A stretch of DNA of 64,000 nucleotides from Methylibium rhizosphaerae (GCF_006386545.1 NZ_SWAR01000016.1:46801-110800), one strand, 5' to 3'. Numbered from the stretch's first letter, positions 19,798-29,559 are shown. Numbers and translations are program-made. Notes: generated by a model from the sequence alone, not told the origin.

Positions 19798-19888
19798 GAG
19801 GACTCCATGGGCGAAAAAGCACACCGGGTGGGGTCGGCAAATGCCGCACCCGCGGTGGCTGCCACGGAGTTAGATCGGTATCAGCGTG

Positions 19889-20908
19889 TCAGGGCGACAC
19901 GCCGCGCACCGTGGCGGCGACGTCGGCGTTCATGTTCAGCGGCACCAGCCGCAGGTGCTTGTGCTCGGCGGCGAACACGCGGAACACCTCGTCGGCAAAG
20001 CCCTGGCCGATGCGGGTGACCCCTGCGAAGTCGAGCTCGGCAATGCAGAACTCGTGCAGGCGGGTCAGCACACGGCGGGCCTGTGAGCGGGACTCCAGCG
20101 GCGTGCCCTGCGCGTCGGCGGCCAGGCGCAGGGGCACCACCGTGCGGTCGAAGCCAAGGGCCGAGTCGCTGGTGCTGTGAGCGCGGTACACCGCCTCGAC
20201 CGTGCGGGCCGAGTCGAGCGCGATCGACGCGAAGATTGACGTGCCGGGCCGCTGCAGCGGATGCCTGCGCAGCCAGTCCTGGCGGCCCCAGTGGGTGTGC
20301 TGGTAGACCACCGTGTTGGCATGCAGGTCGAACACGTCGAACAGGCGCGACGTGAAATACAGGCCGCGGCCGCTGTGCCGCTGCGGCTGCGTGGTCAGCT
20401 TGCCCTTGGAGAGCTCCAGCATCGCCTGCTGCGGGTCTTCGATGTCGTAGGCGCTGCGGATGCGGTCGAACACGCCGCAGCCGTCGTCGCTCACCAGCAG
20501 GTGCAAATGGGTGCGGTTCTGCCGCATCGAAACCGACACGGTGCTGCCGCTGCTGTGGTCGATGGCGTTGTTGAGCAGTTCGCCGAAGGCATGGCGCGCG
20601 ATGGCGGCGACGTTCGCCCCGAGCTCGAAACGGTGGGCGAAGTCGCGTGCCCACGGCAGGTGCTCCTCGAGCGTGGCGAGCGGGTAGCTGCGGGTCACCT
20701 CGCGCAGCACGCCCGGCCGGTAGACCGGCCGCGAGCGGCTTCCCCCGCGGACCAGCCAGCCTTGCTCGACGAGCCGGGCCAGGCCCTTGCGCGCCGTCGA
20801 GCGCGACACGCCGAATCGCTCGGCCGCCGCGCGGCTGAGGCCCTTGGAATGGTCGGTGGCGCCGGTGGTGATCCAGGCGGTGAGGGCGTTGGCGTCCAGT
20901 CGCGTCAT
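19889..20908 (-). CDS. Winged-helix / GHKL ATPase / STAS-like (DUF4325) fusion regulator
   Basis: The 339-residue soluble protein combines three parts. Residues 1-65 form a winged helix-turn-helix ([20 protein letters not shown]). Residues about 95-215 form a histidine-kinase-like ATPase fold with an N box ([13 protein letters not shown], 109-120), a G1 box (DDGCGVFD, 141-148) and a G2 box ([14 protein letters not shown], 178-191), but no dimerisation/His-phosphorylation domain. Residues about 260-335 resemble the STAS-like DUF4325 fold ([23 protein letters not shown]). The architecture recalls an anti-sigma/anti-anti-sigma switch in one chain with its own DNA-binding head, but that role is inference. 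The ATG used gives MTRLDANAL; an upstream in-frame start would add 29 weak residues. Confidence 0.82.
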   Translation of the reverse strand: MTRLDANALTAWITTGATDHSKGLSRAAAERFGVSRSTARKGLARLVEQGWLVRGGSRSRPVYRPGVLREVTRSYPLATLEEHLPWARDFAHRFELGANVAAIARHAFGELLNNAIDHSSGSTVSVSMRQNRTHLHLLVSDDGCGVFDRIRSAYDIEDPQQAMLELSKGKLTTQPQRHSGRGLYFTSRLFDVFDLHANTVVYQHTHWGRQDWLRRHPLQRPGTSIFASIALDSARTVEAVYRAHSTSDSALGFDRTVVPLRLAADAQGTPLESRSQARRVLTRLHEFCIAELDFAGVTRIGQGFADEVFRVFAAEHKHLRLVPLNMNADVAATVRGVSP

Positions 20909-21089
20909 GGCAGCGGCTCGTTCGGATCGGACCGCCAGTGTGGCCGCCGGGGGCGCCGCCTTGAGCCGGAAAAGCGGTGCAAAACCGGCGTTCATCGGGG
21001 CGCTCGTCGAGCCGCCACAGGGCTTGTGAGAGATGTATCAGCCCCTTGTTCCGGGGGCGCTCCAGGGCCGGGGCGAGGTGGGCGCTGGC

Positions 21090-21095
21090 TACAAT
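21090..21095 (+). promoter_or_regulatory. Possible -10 box upstream of fba
   Basis: TACAAT lies about 80 bases before the fba start within the 267-base divergent gap 20909-21175. The -35 region is GC-rich and unconvincing. I see no gene in this gap. Confidence 0.3.
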
Positions 21096-21175
21096 TCTTC
21101 GAGTTACGAGGCGGTTTCAGCGTACAACGTGTGCGACTGCCGGCTGCACGAGATCTATTCACTTGGGGACCCACC

Positions 21176-22240
21176 ATGCCACTCGTTTCCATGCGCCAGC
21201 TGCTGGACCACGCCGCCGAAAACGGCTACGGGATTCCGGCCTTCAACGTCAACAACCTCGAACAGATCCAGGCCGTGATGGCCGCTGCCGATGAAGTAGG
21301 CGCCCCGGTCATCCTGCAGGCCAGCGCCGGTGCCCGCAAATACGCCGGCGAGCCCTTCATCAAGCACCTGATCGAAGCGGCCATCGAAAGCTACCCGCAC
21401 ATTCCGCTGGTCATGCACCAGGACCACGGCCAGAGCCCCGACGTGTGCCGCGGCGCCATCAACCTGGGCTTCAGCTCGGTGATGATGGACGGCTCGCTCG
21501 AAGCCGACGGCAAGACCATCGCCAGCTACGAATACAACGTCGACGTGACGAAGAAGGTCGTCACCATGGCCCACGAGCTGGGCATCACCGTCGAAGGCGA
21601 GCTGGGCTGCCTCGGTTCACTGGAAACCATGCGCGGCGACAAGGAAGACGGCCACGGCACCGAAGCCACCATGACCAAGGAGCAGCTGCTCACCGACCCC
21701 GAGCAGGCCGCCGACTTCGTGAAGAAGACGCAGCTCGACGCGCTGGCCATTGCCATCGGCACCAGCCATGGCGCCTACAAGTTCACCCGCAAGCCCACCG
21801 GCGACATCCTCGCGATCGATCGCATCAAGGAGATCCACGCCCGCATCCCCAACACCCACCTGGTGATGCACGGCAGCTCCAGCGTGCCGCAGGACCTGCT
21901 GGCCGAGATCCGCAAGTACGGTGGCGACATGAAGGAAACCTACGGCGTGCCGGTCGAGGAGATCCAGGAAGCCATCAAGTACGGCGTGCGCAAGATCAAC
22001 ATCGACACCGACATCCGCCTCGCGATGACGGCTGCGGTGCGCAAGTTCCTGTTCGAGAACCCCTCGAAGTTCGACGCCCGCGAATGGCTCAAGCCCGCGC
22101 GTGAAGCCGCCAAGCAGATCTGCAAGCAGCGCTACCAGCAGTTCGGCTGCGAAGGGCAGGCCGGTAAAATCAAGCCCCTCGCGCTGGGCGATGTCGCGCA
22201 GCGTTACGCCAGCGGTGCGCTGGCGCAGGTGGTGCGCTGA
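21176..22240 (+). CDS. fba: Class II fructose-1,6-bisphosphate aldolase
   Basis: This zinc-dependent enzyme splits fructose 1,6-bisphosphate in glycolysis and joins trioses in gluconeogenesis and the Calvin cycle. The 354-residue product begins [20 protein letters not shown]. It has the zinc/substrate motifs [18 protein letters not shown], and HGSSSVPQ, followed by VRKINIDTD, all typical of class II. The length and the C-terminal [18 protein letters not shown] segment match the beta-proteobacterial subtype. It ends in a strong terminator. Confidence 0.97.
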   Translation: MPLVSMRQLLDHAAENGYGIPAFNVNNLEQIQAVMAAADEVGAPVILQASAGARKYAGEPFIKHLIEAAIESYPHIPLVMHQDHGQSPDVCRGAINLGFSSVMMDGSLEADGKTIASYEYNVDVTKKVVTMAHELGITVEGELGCLGSLETMRGDKEDGHGTEATMTKEQLLTDPEQAADFVKKTQLDALAIAIGTSHGAYKFTRKPTGDILAIDRIKEIHARIPNTHLVMHGSSSVPQDLLAEIRKYGGDMKETYGVPVEEIQEAIKYGVRKINIDTDIRLAMTAAVRKFLFENPSKFDAREWLKPAREAAKQICKQRYQQFGCEGQAGKIKPLALGDVAQRYASGALAQVVR

Positions 22241-22272
22241 ACCAGCAGCCGCTCGCGCCGCACCGGCATCGC

Positions 22273-22304
22273 AGGCCCGCTCTCGCAGCGGGCCTTTTGT
22301 TTTG
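22273..22304 (+). terminator. Rho-independent terminator after fba
   Basis: AGGCCCGCT (22273-22281), a 5-base loop, then AGCGGGCCT (22287-22295), followed by TTTGTTTTG. It separates fba from purC. Confidence 0.88.
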
Positions 22305-22334
22305 TTGCTTGCTACTGTCCCATCGGAGATCGCC

Positions 22335-23231
22335 GTGACCGCCGCCCTGCTCAACAGCTCCATCACTTCCCTGCCCCTGTTGGCGCGTGGCAAGGTGCGC
22401 GACAACTACGCCGTGGGCGACAACCGCATCCTCATGATCGCGAGCGACCGTCTCTCGGCCTTCGACGTGATCATGGGCGAGCCCATCCCCGGCAAGGGCG
22501 AGCTGCTGACGAAGATGGCCCTGTTCTGGTTCGACAAGCTCAAGGACATCGTTCCCAACCACCTCACCGGCGAGGCGCCGGAGTCGGTGGTCACCGAGGG
22601 CGAGCATGCGCAGGTCACCGGCCGCTCGATGCTGGTGAAGCGCCTGAAGCCCATCCCGGTGGAGGCGGTGGTGCGCGGCTACCTGGCCGGCAGCGGCTGG
22701 AAGGAATACCAGGAAAGCCGGTCGGTGTGCGGCGTTGCGCTGCCCGCCGGGCTGCGCAACGCGAGCAAGCTGCCCGAGCCCATCTTCACCCCGGCCACCA
22801 AGGCCGAGATGGGCGAGCATGACGAGAACATCGACTTCGAGCGCATGGTGGCCATCGTCGGCCGCGACCTGGCCGAGCAGGTGCGCTCGGTGGCCATCAA
22901 GCTGTACACCACTGCAGCCGAATTCGCGCTCACCAAGGGCATCATCATTGCCGACACGAAGTTCGAGTTCGGCCTGGACGAGAACCACCAGCTGGTGCTG
23001 ATGGACGAGGTGCTCACGCCTGACTCCTCGCGCTACTGGCCGGTGGAGGGATATGCCGAAGGCATCAATCCGCCCAGCTACGACAAGCAGTTCGTGCGCG
23101 ACTGGCTCGAAGCGGTGCGCATCGACGGCCAGCCCTGGCCCAAGAAGGCACCTGCGCCCGCGCTTCCGGCAGACGTTGTCGAACGAACCGCCGCGAAATA
23201 CCGCGAGGCTTTGACGCGCCTGACCGCCTAG
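22335..23231 (+). CDS. purC: Phosphoribosylaminoimidazole-succinocarboxamide synthase
   Basis: PurC ligates aspartate to CAIR in de novo purine synthesis. The 298-residue product shows GKVRDNYAV near the N-terminus, [12 protein letters not shown] in the middle, and DTKFEFG plus [13 protein letters not shown] toward the end, all conserved in SAICAR synthetases. The start is a GTG preceded by GGAG (VTAALLNSS); an in-frame upstream extension would overlap the fba coding region and terminator. purE and purK lie 1.1 kb downstream beyond a minus-strand thioredoxin gene. Confidence 0.96.
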   Translation: MTAALLNSSITSLPLLARGKVRDNYAVGDNRILMIASDRLSAFDVIMGEPIPGKGELLTKMALFWFDKLKDIVPNHLTGEAPESVVTEGEHAQVTGRSMLVKRLKPIPVEAVVRGYLAGSGWKEYQESRSVCGVALPAGLRNASKLPEPIFTPATKAEMGEHDENIDFERMVAIVGRDLAEQVRSVAIKLYTTAAEFALTKGIIIADTKFEFGLDENHQLVLMDEVLTPDSSRYWPVEGYAEGINPPSYDKQFVRDWLEAVRIDGQPWPKKAPAPALPADVVERTAAKYREALTRLTA

Positions 23232-23256
23232 GCGGCGCAGGCGCTGCAGGGGCGGC

Positions 23257-24204
23257 TCAGAACAAGACCATGCTGAGCTTGCGCCGGTACTGGTCGACCA
23301 CCGGGTCGTTCGGTGCCACCGCGGCGGACTTGCCGGTCACCTCCAGCGCGCCCTTGGCTTCGGCGGCGGCCGCCGGCTTGGGAGCCGGCTTGCTCATCAT
23401 CTCGAGCACGGCGACGTAGGTCTTGCGCGCCAGGCCGTCGTTCCAGCCCTTGTCACGCATCAGGATCTCCAGCAGCTCGTCCATCGCCTGCGTGTGGCGG
23501 CCGGCCGCGAAGTGGACCTGGGCCAGCTCGTGGCGGGCTTCGAAGTCGCGCTTGTTGGCGGCGAGGGCGGCGGTCAGCGTGTCGGCGCTGCGGGCATGGC
23601 CGGCCTTGTCGCAGGCGTCCAGGAACAGGCCCAGCGCAGCGATGCGGCCGTCGATGATGGCCTTGCTGGCCACCGGCTCGTAGGCCATGCGGGCGTCGTC
23701 GATGCGGCCGTTCTCCAGCAGCAGCTTCACGTAGTCGAAGCGGGCGGCGTCGTTGGCTGGGTCGATGGCTACAGCCTGCTGCAGGCGGTCGAGTGCCGAA
23801 GTCTCGTCGCCTTGCGCCAGCGCTTCCTCGGCTTCCTCGATGCCCGCTTCGGCTTCCAGCTCGTCGAGCGACGGCACGTGCTTGTCGAGGAATTGCCTCA
23901 CCTGGCCCTCGGGCAGGGCGCCGACGAACCCGTCGACCGGCTGGCCGCCGGCGAAGAGCACGCAGAACGGGATGGACCGCACGCCGAAGGCCTGGCTCAG
24001 CTGGCCGGCGATTTCAGGCTGCTCGTCGGAATTGAGCTTGGCGAGCGTGAAGCGGCCGCCATATTCGGCTTCCAGCTTCTCGAGGATGGGGCCGAGCGCC
24101 TTGCACGGTCCGCACCAGGGGGCCCAGATGTCGAGCAGCACCGGCTGTGCCATCGAGGCGTTGATGAGGTCGGCTTCGAAGTTCTGGAGCGTGATGTCGA
24201 TCAT
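23257..24204 (-). CDS. Thioredoxin-TPR co-chaperone (CnoX/YbbN family)
   Basis: The 315-residue cytoplasmic protein joins an N-terminal thioredoxin domain (about 1-110) to a C-terminal TPR-like region (about 125-275). CnoX/YbbN protects proteins from oxidative aggregation and hands clients to GroEL/DnaK. Here the active site is a complete WCGPC (Cys31, Cys34), whereas E. coli CnoX lacks the redox pair. This version therefore probably retains thioredoxin activity. It is on the minus strand between purC and purE and divergent from purE. The Shine-Dalgarno is weak, but the start MIDITLQNFEADL fits the fold exactly. Confidence 0.9.
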   Translation of the reverse strand: MIDITLQNFEADLINASMAQPVLLDIWAPWCGPCKALGPILEKLEAEYGGRFTLAKLNSDEQPEIAGQLSQAFGVRSIPFCVLFAGGQPVDGFVGALPEGQVRQFLDKHVPSLDELEAEAGIEEAEEALAQGDETSALDRLQQAVAIDPANDAARFDYVKLLLENGRIDDARMAYEPVASKAIIDGRIAALGLFLDACDKAGHARSADTLTAALAANKRDFEARHELAQVHFAAGRHTQAMDELLEILMRDKGWNDGLARKTYVAVLEMMSKPAPKPAAAAEAKGALEVTGKSAAVAPNDPVVDQYRRKLSMVLF

Positions 24205-24325
24205 GGGGCGCCAACAGGAAGTGACGAGGGAGTGACAGCGTCGTCGGAGATCACAAGGTGGAGGCAGGGGCTGCGAAATCCAGCGACGCCTAAAATCCGG
24301 GCTTTTCGCACAGGAGCAGCGCGCC

Positions 24326-24823
24326 GTGAACAGCACCACGCCCGTGGTGGGCATCGTCATGGGGTCCAGCAGTGACTGGGACACCATGAAAAACGCCGCC
24401 GAGATTCTCGCCGACTTCGGCGTGCCCTTCGAAGCGCAGGTGGTTTCGGCACACCGCATGCCCGACGACATGTTCCGCTACGCCGAGGCGGCCGTGGGCC
24501 GGGGCCTGAAAGCCATCATCGCCGGTGCCGGCGGTGCGGCCCACCTGCCGGGCATGCTGGCCGCCAAGACGGTGGTGCCCGTGCTCGGCGTGCCGGTGGC
24601 CAGCAAGCACCTGCAAGGCGTGGATTCGCTGCATTCCATCGTGCAGATGCCCAAGGGCGTGCCGGTGGCCACCTTCGCCATCGGCGTGGCAGGCGCCGCC
24701 AATGCCGCGCTGTTCGCGGTGGCCATGCTGGCCAACGAAGACGCGGCGCTGCGCGCCAGGCTCGAGGCGTTCCGGGCCCGGCAGACCGAAACCGCACGCG
24801 CCATGAAGCTGGAGCCGTTGTGA
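24326..24823 (+). CDS. purE: N5-carboxyaminoimidazole ribonucleotide mutase
   Basis: PurE moves the carboxyl group from N5-CAIR to CAIR in purine synthesis. The 165-residue product has [31 protein letters not shown] with the catalytic His, and [15 protein letters not shown], the three parts of the class I active site. The start is a GTG with AGGAG upstream. A TAAAAT 30 bases before it could be a -10 box. It overlaps purK by four bases (GTGA). Confidence 0.97.
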   Translation: MNSTTPVVGIVMGSSSDWDTMKNAAEILADFGVPFEAQVVSAHRMPDDMFRYAEAAVGRGLKAIIAGAGGAAHLPGMLAAKTVVPVLGVPVASKHLQGVDSLHSIVQMPKGVPVATFAIGVAGAANAALFAVAMLANEDAALRARLEAFRARQTETARAMKLEPL

Positions 24824-25995
24824 ACACCACCGCCTCGTCCCCCACCATCCTTCCGGGCGCCACCCTGGGTGTGCTGGGCGGTGGCCAGCTCGGCCGCATG
24901 TTCGTGCACGCTGCCCAGAGCCTGGGCTATGCCACGGCGGTGCTCGACCCGGACGCGGCCAGCCCGGCCGGCCTGGTGGCGCACCAGCACATCCATGCCG
25001 ACTACCTCGACGACCGAGGGCTCGCCCAGCTGGCCCTGGTGAGCGCTGCCATCACCACCGAATTCGAGAACGTGCCGGCGCGGGCGCTCCAGGCGCTCGC
25101 CGCCCACCGACTGGTCGCTCCCGGAGCGGCGGCCGTGGCCATCTGCCAGGACCGTGCCGACGAGAAGGCGCACTTCCAGCGCTGCGGCGTGCCGTGTGCG
25201 CCGCACGCCTTGATCGAGACCGCCGACGACCTGTCGCTGGTCAACGAGGGGCTGCTTCCGGGCATCCTCAAGACCCGCCGGCTGGGCTACGACGGCAAGG
25301 GCCAGCAGCGCGTCAGCACACGCGCCGAGCTGGCCGCCGCGTGGGACGCCCTGCAGCGTGTGCCCTGCGTGCTGGAGCAGATGCTGCCGCTGGCCTATGA
25401 AGTGAGCGTCATCGTGGCGCGCAACGCCGCCGGTGCCGTGGTGCATTTCCCGCTGCAGCAGAACCTGCACCGCGACGGCATCCTCGCCGTGACCACCGTG
25501 CCGGCGCCCGACGTGACGCCGGCCCTGCAGGACGAGGCCTGCGCCGCCGCCGAGGCGATCGCCGCGTCGCTGGGCTATGTCGGCGTGCTGTGCGTGGAGT
25601 TCTTCGTGCTGACGGACGGCACCCTGGTGGCCAACGAAATGGCCCCGCGCCCGCACAACTCCGGCCACTACACCATCGACGCCTGCGACGTGTCGCAGTT
25701 CGAACTGCAGGTGCGGGCCATGACCGGCCTGCCGCTGGTCCCGCCGCGGCTGCATTCGCCGGCCGTGATGCTCAACCTGCTGGGCGACCTCTGGTTCGAT
25801 GCCGCCGGCCGTGAACGCCCGCCGTCGTGGGACAGGGTGCTGGCGCTGCCCGGCGCGCACCTGCACCTGTACGGCAAGGCGTCGGCCCGGCCCGGGCGCA
25901 AGATGGGGCACCTCACCTTCACCGGCCCCACGCCGGCCGCGGCGCGCAACGTGGCGCTGCAGGCGGCCGGGCTGCTCGGTCTGGCGGCCTTCTGA
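24820..25995 (+). CDS. purK: N5-carboxyaminoimidazole ribonucleotide synthase
   Basis: PurK is an ATP-grasp enzyme that makes N5-CAIR from AIR, bicarbonate and ATP, feeding PurE. The 391-residue product has the N-terminal [17 protein letters not shown], the ATP-grasp loop [12 protein letters not shown], and [17 protein letters not shown] near the metal site. The GTG start overlaps the purE stop, so the two are translationally coupled. tsaC/sua5 follows two bases after the stop. Confidence 0.97.
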   Translation: MNTTASSPTILPGATLGVLGGGQLGRMFVHAAQSLGYATAVLDPDAASPAGLVAHQHIHADYLDDRGLAQLALVSAAITTEFENVPARALQALAAHRLVAPGAAAVAICQDRADEKAHFQRCGVPCAPHALIETADDLSLVNEGLLPGILKTRRLGYDGKGQQRVSTRAELAAAWDALQRVPCVLEQMLPLAYEVSVIVARNAAGAVVHFPLQQNLHRDGILAVTTVPAPDVTPALQDEACAAAEAIAASLGYVGVLCVEFFVLTDGTLVANEMAPRPHNSGHYTIDACDVSQFELQVRAMTGLPLVPPRLHSPAVMLNLLGDLWFDAAGRERPPSWDRVLALPGAHLHLYGKASARPGRKMGHLTFTGPTPAAARNVALQAAGLLGLAAF

Positions 25996-25997
25996 AG

Positions 25998-26996
25998 ATG
26001 GCCCGATTGCTGGCAGGCACGGACGCGGCGGCGCTCGGGGAGGCGGCCTCGCGGCTGGCTGCCGGGCAGCTGGTGGCCTTCCCCACCGAAACCGTGTACG
26101 GGCTCGGCGCGCGCGCCGACGACGACACGGCCGTCGCCAGGATCTTCGCGGCCAAGGGGCGGCCCGCCGACCACCCGCTCATCGTGCACGTGCCTTCGGC
26201 GGAAGCGGCGGCCACGTTCGCCGCGGAGATTCCGCCGGTGGCGCAGCGCCTGATGCAGGCTTTCTGGCCGGGGCCGCTCACGGTGATCGTGCCGCGCCGC
26301 GACGGCATGGCGGCTGCGGCCGCCGGCGGGCAGGGCACCGTGGGGCTGCGTTGCCCCAGTCACCCGGTTGCACAGGCGCTGCTGCGCGCCGCTGCGGAGC
26401 AGGGCGTCCGCGGAGTGGCGGCGCCCAGCGCCAATCGCTTCGGGCGCGTCAGCCCGACCCTGGCCTCGCATGTGGCGAGCGAGTTCGAGCACGACGACGT
26501 GCTGGTGCTCGATGGCGGCGCCTGCGAGGTGGGCATCGAGTCCAGCATCGTCGATTGCTCGCGCGGCTATCCGGTGCTGCTGCGCCCGGGCCGGCTCACC
26601 GCCGCCGAGATCGAGGCGGCCGCCGCAGAGCCTCTGCGCGAACGTGACGATCAGGCGCCGAGGGCGTCGGGCACGCTCGCAGCGCACTATGCGCCGCGCG
26701 CCAAGGTGCGGCTCATGGACGCGGCGCAATTGCGCAGCGCACTCGATGTCGCCGGGGAGGCCTTGGCGAAACAGTCGCCCCCGACCGTGGCGGTATATTC
26801 CCGCAGCGTCCGGCCGGGCCGGGGCATCGTGCACCGGACCATGCCCGATCGGGCGGCCGCGGCCGCCCACGAACTGTTTGCCGTGCTGCGCGAGCTCGAT
26901 GCTTCGGGCGTGCAGCTCATCTGGGTCGAGGAGCCGCCGCCAGCCGCCGAATGGGACGGTGTGCGCGACCGGCTCGCCCGCGCGGCCGCCGCCTGA
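25998..26996 (+). CDS. tsaC: L-threonylcarbamoyladenylate synthase (Sua5/TsaC2 type)
   Basis: This enzyme makes threonylcarbamoyl-AMP, the precursor of the t6A modification of tRNAs that read ANN codons. The 332-residue product has the YrdC domain (about 10-200) with LVAFPTETVYGLGARA, KGRPADHPLIVHV and PSANRFGRVSPT, and then a C-terminal Sua5 domain (about 215-330). That makes it the long form rather than short TsaC. The ATG sits two bases after the purK stop. Its pathway partner tsaB is also in this window at 32.2 kb. Confidence 0.95.
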   Translation: MARLLAGTDAAALGEAASRLAAGQLVAFPTETVYGLGARADDDTAVARIFAAKGRPADHPLIVHVPSAEAAATFAAEIPPVAQRLMQAFWPGPLTVIVPRRDGMAAAAAGGQGTVGLRCPSHPVAQALLRAAAEQGVRGVAAPSANRFGRVSPTLASHVASEFEHDDVLVLDGGACEVGIESSIVDCSRGYPVLLRPGRLTAAEIEAAAAEPLRERDDQAPRASGTLAAHYAPRAKVRLMDAAQLRSALDVAGEALAKQSPPTVAVYSRSVRPGRGIVHRTMPDRAAAAAHELFAVLRELDASGVQLIWVEEPPPAAEWDGVRDRLARAAAA

Positions 26997-27037
26997 GGCG
27001 CTGCGCCCCGGCCCCCGTTTTCTACCTGGAGTCTGAA

Positions 27038-27979
27038 TTGAAGTTTCGCGAAGTCCTGTGCCGGTCTGCCCTTGGCGTGATGGCCGCGTTGTCGGTCACG
27101 CTGCTGGTCGCCTGCGGCGGCGGTGAACGTGTCGATCCCTTCGTGCCCCAGAAGATCGTGGCCTTCGGCGACGAGTCGAGCTACATCGCAAGCGACGGGC
27201 GCAAGTACACCATCAACGCCTTCAACACCGCCACGCCGCCGGTCCTGGACTGCAAGCTCAACCCGATCTGGGTGCAGTACCTCGCGGCGAGCTTCGGCAT
27301 GTCGTTCCAGCAGTGTCCGCCCAATGCTCAGACCACCACGTTCGATGCGGTGAACCTGGCGGCCGCCAACGCCCGGGTGGCTGACGTCAGAGGGGCGATC
27401 GACAACTACCTGGCCAGCAACACCGTCAATTCGAAGCACCTGTTCACCGTGTATGCGGGTCAGAACGACGTGATTGCGGTCTTCGAAGATGCTTCGATCT
27501 CCAACAAGGTGGCCGCCGTCGAAGCCATTGGCGAGGCGCTGGCGCAGCAGGTGAACAGGCTCGCCCTTGCAGGTGGCCGCGTCCTGTTCGTGCCGATCCC
27601 CGACGTGAGTCTCACTCCCTATGCGCGGCAGCAGAGCGCCGAGAACCAGGCACTGCTCAAGACGATGAGCGCGCAGTTCAACACCAAGCTGATCCGTTTC
27701 GTGATCAATGACGGCCGCGCGATCGGGCTCGTGTCGGCTGAAGAGATGAGCCAGGTCATCGCCGCCAACCCTGCTTTCTATGGCTACACGAACGTCACGG
27801 CGGCTGCATGCTCGGCGTCGATGCCGGCCTGCACGAACGTCGACGCGGACCTGATCGAAAGCGCCCGCGCCAACAAGGGCGCCTCGTTCTTCTGGTCCGG
27901 TGACCGCTACCTGTCGCCCGCAGCCCACGTGCGCCTCGGCCAGATCGCCGATACGCGTACCCGCAACAATCCGTTCTGA
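27038..27979 (+). CDS. GDSL-like (SGNH fold) lipoprotein with altered catalytic residues
   Basis: The product is a 313-residue lipoprotein. A TTG start with TGGAG upstream gives MKFREVLCRSALGVMAALSV and the lipobox LVAC. The SGNH-type blocks can be followed: KIVAFGDES (block I), a GQND block (VYAGQNDVIAVF) and a C-terminal His in SPAAHVRLG. However, the residue that should be the nucleophilic Ser is Glu46 (G44-D45-E46-S47). The Asp usually found three residues before the His is also absent. It may be a non-catalytic or differently acting family member. Six or more cysteines suggest disulfides. It is closed by a strong terminator. Confidence 0.8.
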   Translation: MKFREVLCRSALGVMAALSVTLLVACGGGERVDPFVPQKIVAFGDESSYIASDGRKYTINAFNTATPPVLDCKLNPIWVQYLAASFGMSFQQCPPNAQTTTFDAVNLAAANARVADVRGAIDNYLASNTVNSKHLFTVYAGQNDVIAVFEDASISNKVAAVEAIGEALAQQVNRLALAGGRVLFVPIPDVSLTPYARQQSAENQALLKTMSAQFNTKLIRFVINDGRAIGLVSAEEMSQVIAANPAFYGYTNVTAAACSASMPACTNVDADLIESARANKGASFFWSGDRYLSPAAHVRLGQIADTRTRNNPF

Positions 27980-27993
27980 CCCGCACGCGCCAC

Positions 27994-28035
27994 GCAAGGG
28001 CCCGCACCCCGGGGGGTGTCGGGCCCTTGCCCTTT
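27994..28035 (+). terminator. Rho-independent terminator after the GDSL-like gene
   Basis: GCAAGGGCCC (27994-28003) pairs with GGGCCCTTGC (28021-28030), with an inner CACCCC/GGGGTG stem, followed by CCTTTG. The stem is strong and the T tract is short. Confidence 0.75.
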
Positions 28036-28139
28036 GTGCGTTCCGCCCTGGAGCTAGAGGCAACTCTCCACTTGCCGCCTGCTGCGGGTTATTCCTCGTG
28101 CCGGCCTGTGGGGCGCCGCTCGTATAGTCGCCCGCTCAA

Positions 28140-28153
28140 AACGAACGTTCGTT
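28140..28153. promoter_or_regulatory. Perfect 14-base palindrome AACGAACGTTCGTT upstream of the lipase gene
   Basis: The palindrome lies 45 bases before the start codon of the lipase gene and close to a TATAGT at about 28123-28128 that could be a -10 box. Its form matches the half-site style of many TetR-family operators (from general knowledge). No TetR gene is present nearby, so the regulator would act in trans. Confidence 0.55.
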
Positions 28154-28197
28154 CTATTGCGTATTGCGCCAGCGGCTTGTCAACGAGAGGGCTTTGC

Positions 28198-29559
28198 ATG
28201 AACACCAACCTGATCCGAACCTGGGCTGCCGTGTCGGCGGCGGTCCTTGCACTGGCCGCTTGCGGCGGCGGTGAAGACGACGACGCGCCGCCGGCGCGCG
28301 GCACCATCGTGACGGCGCAGCTCGTCGGCCAGGCGACCGCTGCGCAGATCGACGCCGGCACCAATGCTTCGGGCCTGCAGCCGCTGTCGGGCCTGGCCAA
28401 GTGCGGCGTGGACGTTCGCTACGTGCTCTACATCACCCGCGATCCGGCCGGACAGCCGCAGACCGCCTCTGCCGGCGTGCTGGTGCCCAGCGGCACGCAT
28501 GCCGACTGCACCGGCAACCGTCCGGTCGTGCTGTACGCCCACGGCACGACCACGACGAAGTCCAAGAACATGGCCAACATCTCGGCCGACAGCGAGGCCT
28601 CGATGATGGCCGCGATGTATGCGGCACAGGGCTTCATCGTCGTGGCGCCGAACTACCTGGGCTACGACCGGTCGTCGCTGCAGTACCACCCGTACCTGAA
28701 CGCCGAGGCCCAGGCGGTGGACATGATCGACGGCCTGCGTGCCGCCAAGACGCACCTCAACGCGGCCAGCACGGTCAAGCCGTCGGCCCACCTGCTCATC
28801 ACCGGCTATTCGCAAGGCGGGCACGTCGCCATGGCCACCCACAAGGTGATGCAGCGCGACTACTCGAGCGAGTTCACCGTCACGGCCGCCGGTCCGATGT
28901 CGGGCCCCTACAACCTGGTCGGCTTCGGCGACGTCGTCACGTCCCCGGGCGGTCAGGTGAACGCCGGCGCAACGCTCTTCGTGCCGCTGCTGCTCACCAG
29001 CTACCAGAAGTCCTACGGCAACATCTATGCGGCGCCCTCTGACGCCTACCAGGCGCCGTATGCCGCCACGGCCGAGACGCTGTTCCCGACAGACACCCCC
29101 ATCAGCCAGCTGATCGCCGAAGGCAAGCTGCCCAACGACCCGACCTTCACCGCGCTGTTCGGCACCGGCGGCCTGCTGACCGACAGCTTCCGCGCCGGCT
29201 ACCAGACCGGCAACTACCGCAAGGCCCTCGAGACCAACACGCTGCTCGGCTGGACGCCCGCCCGTCCGGTCGCGCTGTGCGGCGGTGCGCAGGATCCCAC
29301 GGTGTTCTGGGCGGTCAACTCGCCGGTCACGCAGGCCGACTTCGCCTCCCGCGGCGTCAACGTGCCGGCCTTCGACCTCGAGTCCCGCGCCTCGCTGCCC
29401 GCCGGCGCCACGGGAGACTTGATCTATGGCGCCTTCCAGACGCGCAAGGCAGCTGCGGGCGCCAACGCGCAGGCCCAGTACCACGGCACGCTGGTGCCGC
29501 CGTTCTGCACGGCGCTGGTCCGCGGCTTCTTCCTGCAGGTGCTGGCCAGCGGCCAGTGA
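28198..29559 (+). CDS. Secreted lipoprotein alpha/beta-hydrolase (secretory lipase type)
   Basis: The 453-residue product starts MNTNLIRTWAAVSAAVLALAAC, with a clear lipobox (LAAC), and then a Gly/Asp-rich linker. The alpha/beta-hydrolase part has an early HG oxyanion element (VLYAHGTTT) and the nucleophile elbow GYSQGG with Ser205. A late Asp and His are expected after the insertion region (CGGAQDPTVFW and HGTLVPPFC). The layout resembles secretory lipases and feruloyl/acyl esterases; the substrate is unknown. GAGAGG precedes the ATG. A TetR-style palindrome lies upstream and ompW 28 bases downstream, so these two genes may share a transcript. Confidence 0.85.
   Translation: MNTNLIRTWAAVSAAVLALAACGGGEDDDAPPARGTIVTAQLVGQATAAQIDAGTNASGLQPLSGLAKCGVDVRYVLYITRDPAGQPQTASAGVLVPSGTHADCTGNRPVVLYAHGTTTTKSKNMANISADSEASMMAAMYAAQGFIVVAPNYLGYDRSSLQYHPYLNAEAQAVDMIDGLRAAKTHLNAASTVKPSAHLLITGYSQGGHVAMATHKVMQRDYSSEFTVTAAGPMSGPYNLVGFGDVVTSPGGQVNAGATLFVPLLLTSYQKSYGNIYAAPSDAYQAPYAATAETLFPTDTPISQLIAEGKLPNDPTFTALFGTGGLLTDSFRAGYQTGNYRKALETNTLLGWTPARPVALCGGAQDPTVFWAVNSPVTQADFASRGVNVPAFDLESRASLPAGATGDLIYGAFQTRKAAAGANAQAQYHGTLVPPFCTALVRGFFLQVLASGQ

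Noticed and set aside
20261..21175. A 305-residue N-terminal extension of the aldolase reading frame
   Set aside because: It runs antisense through the winged-helix/ATPase gene and has no homology-like features; the family start is at 21176.
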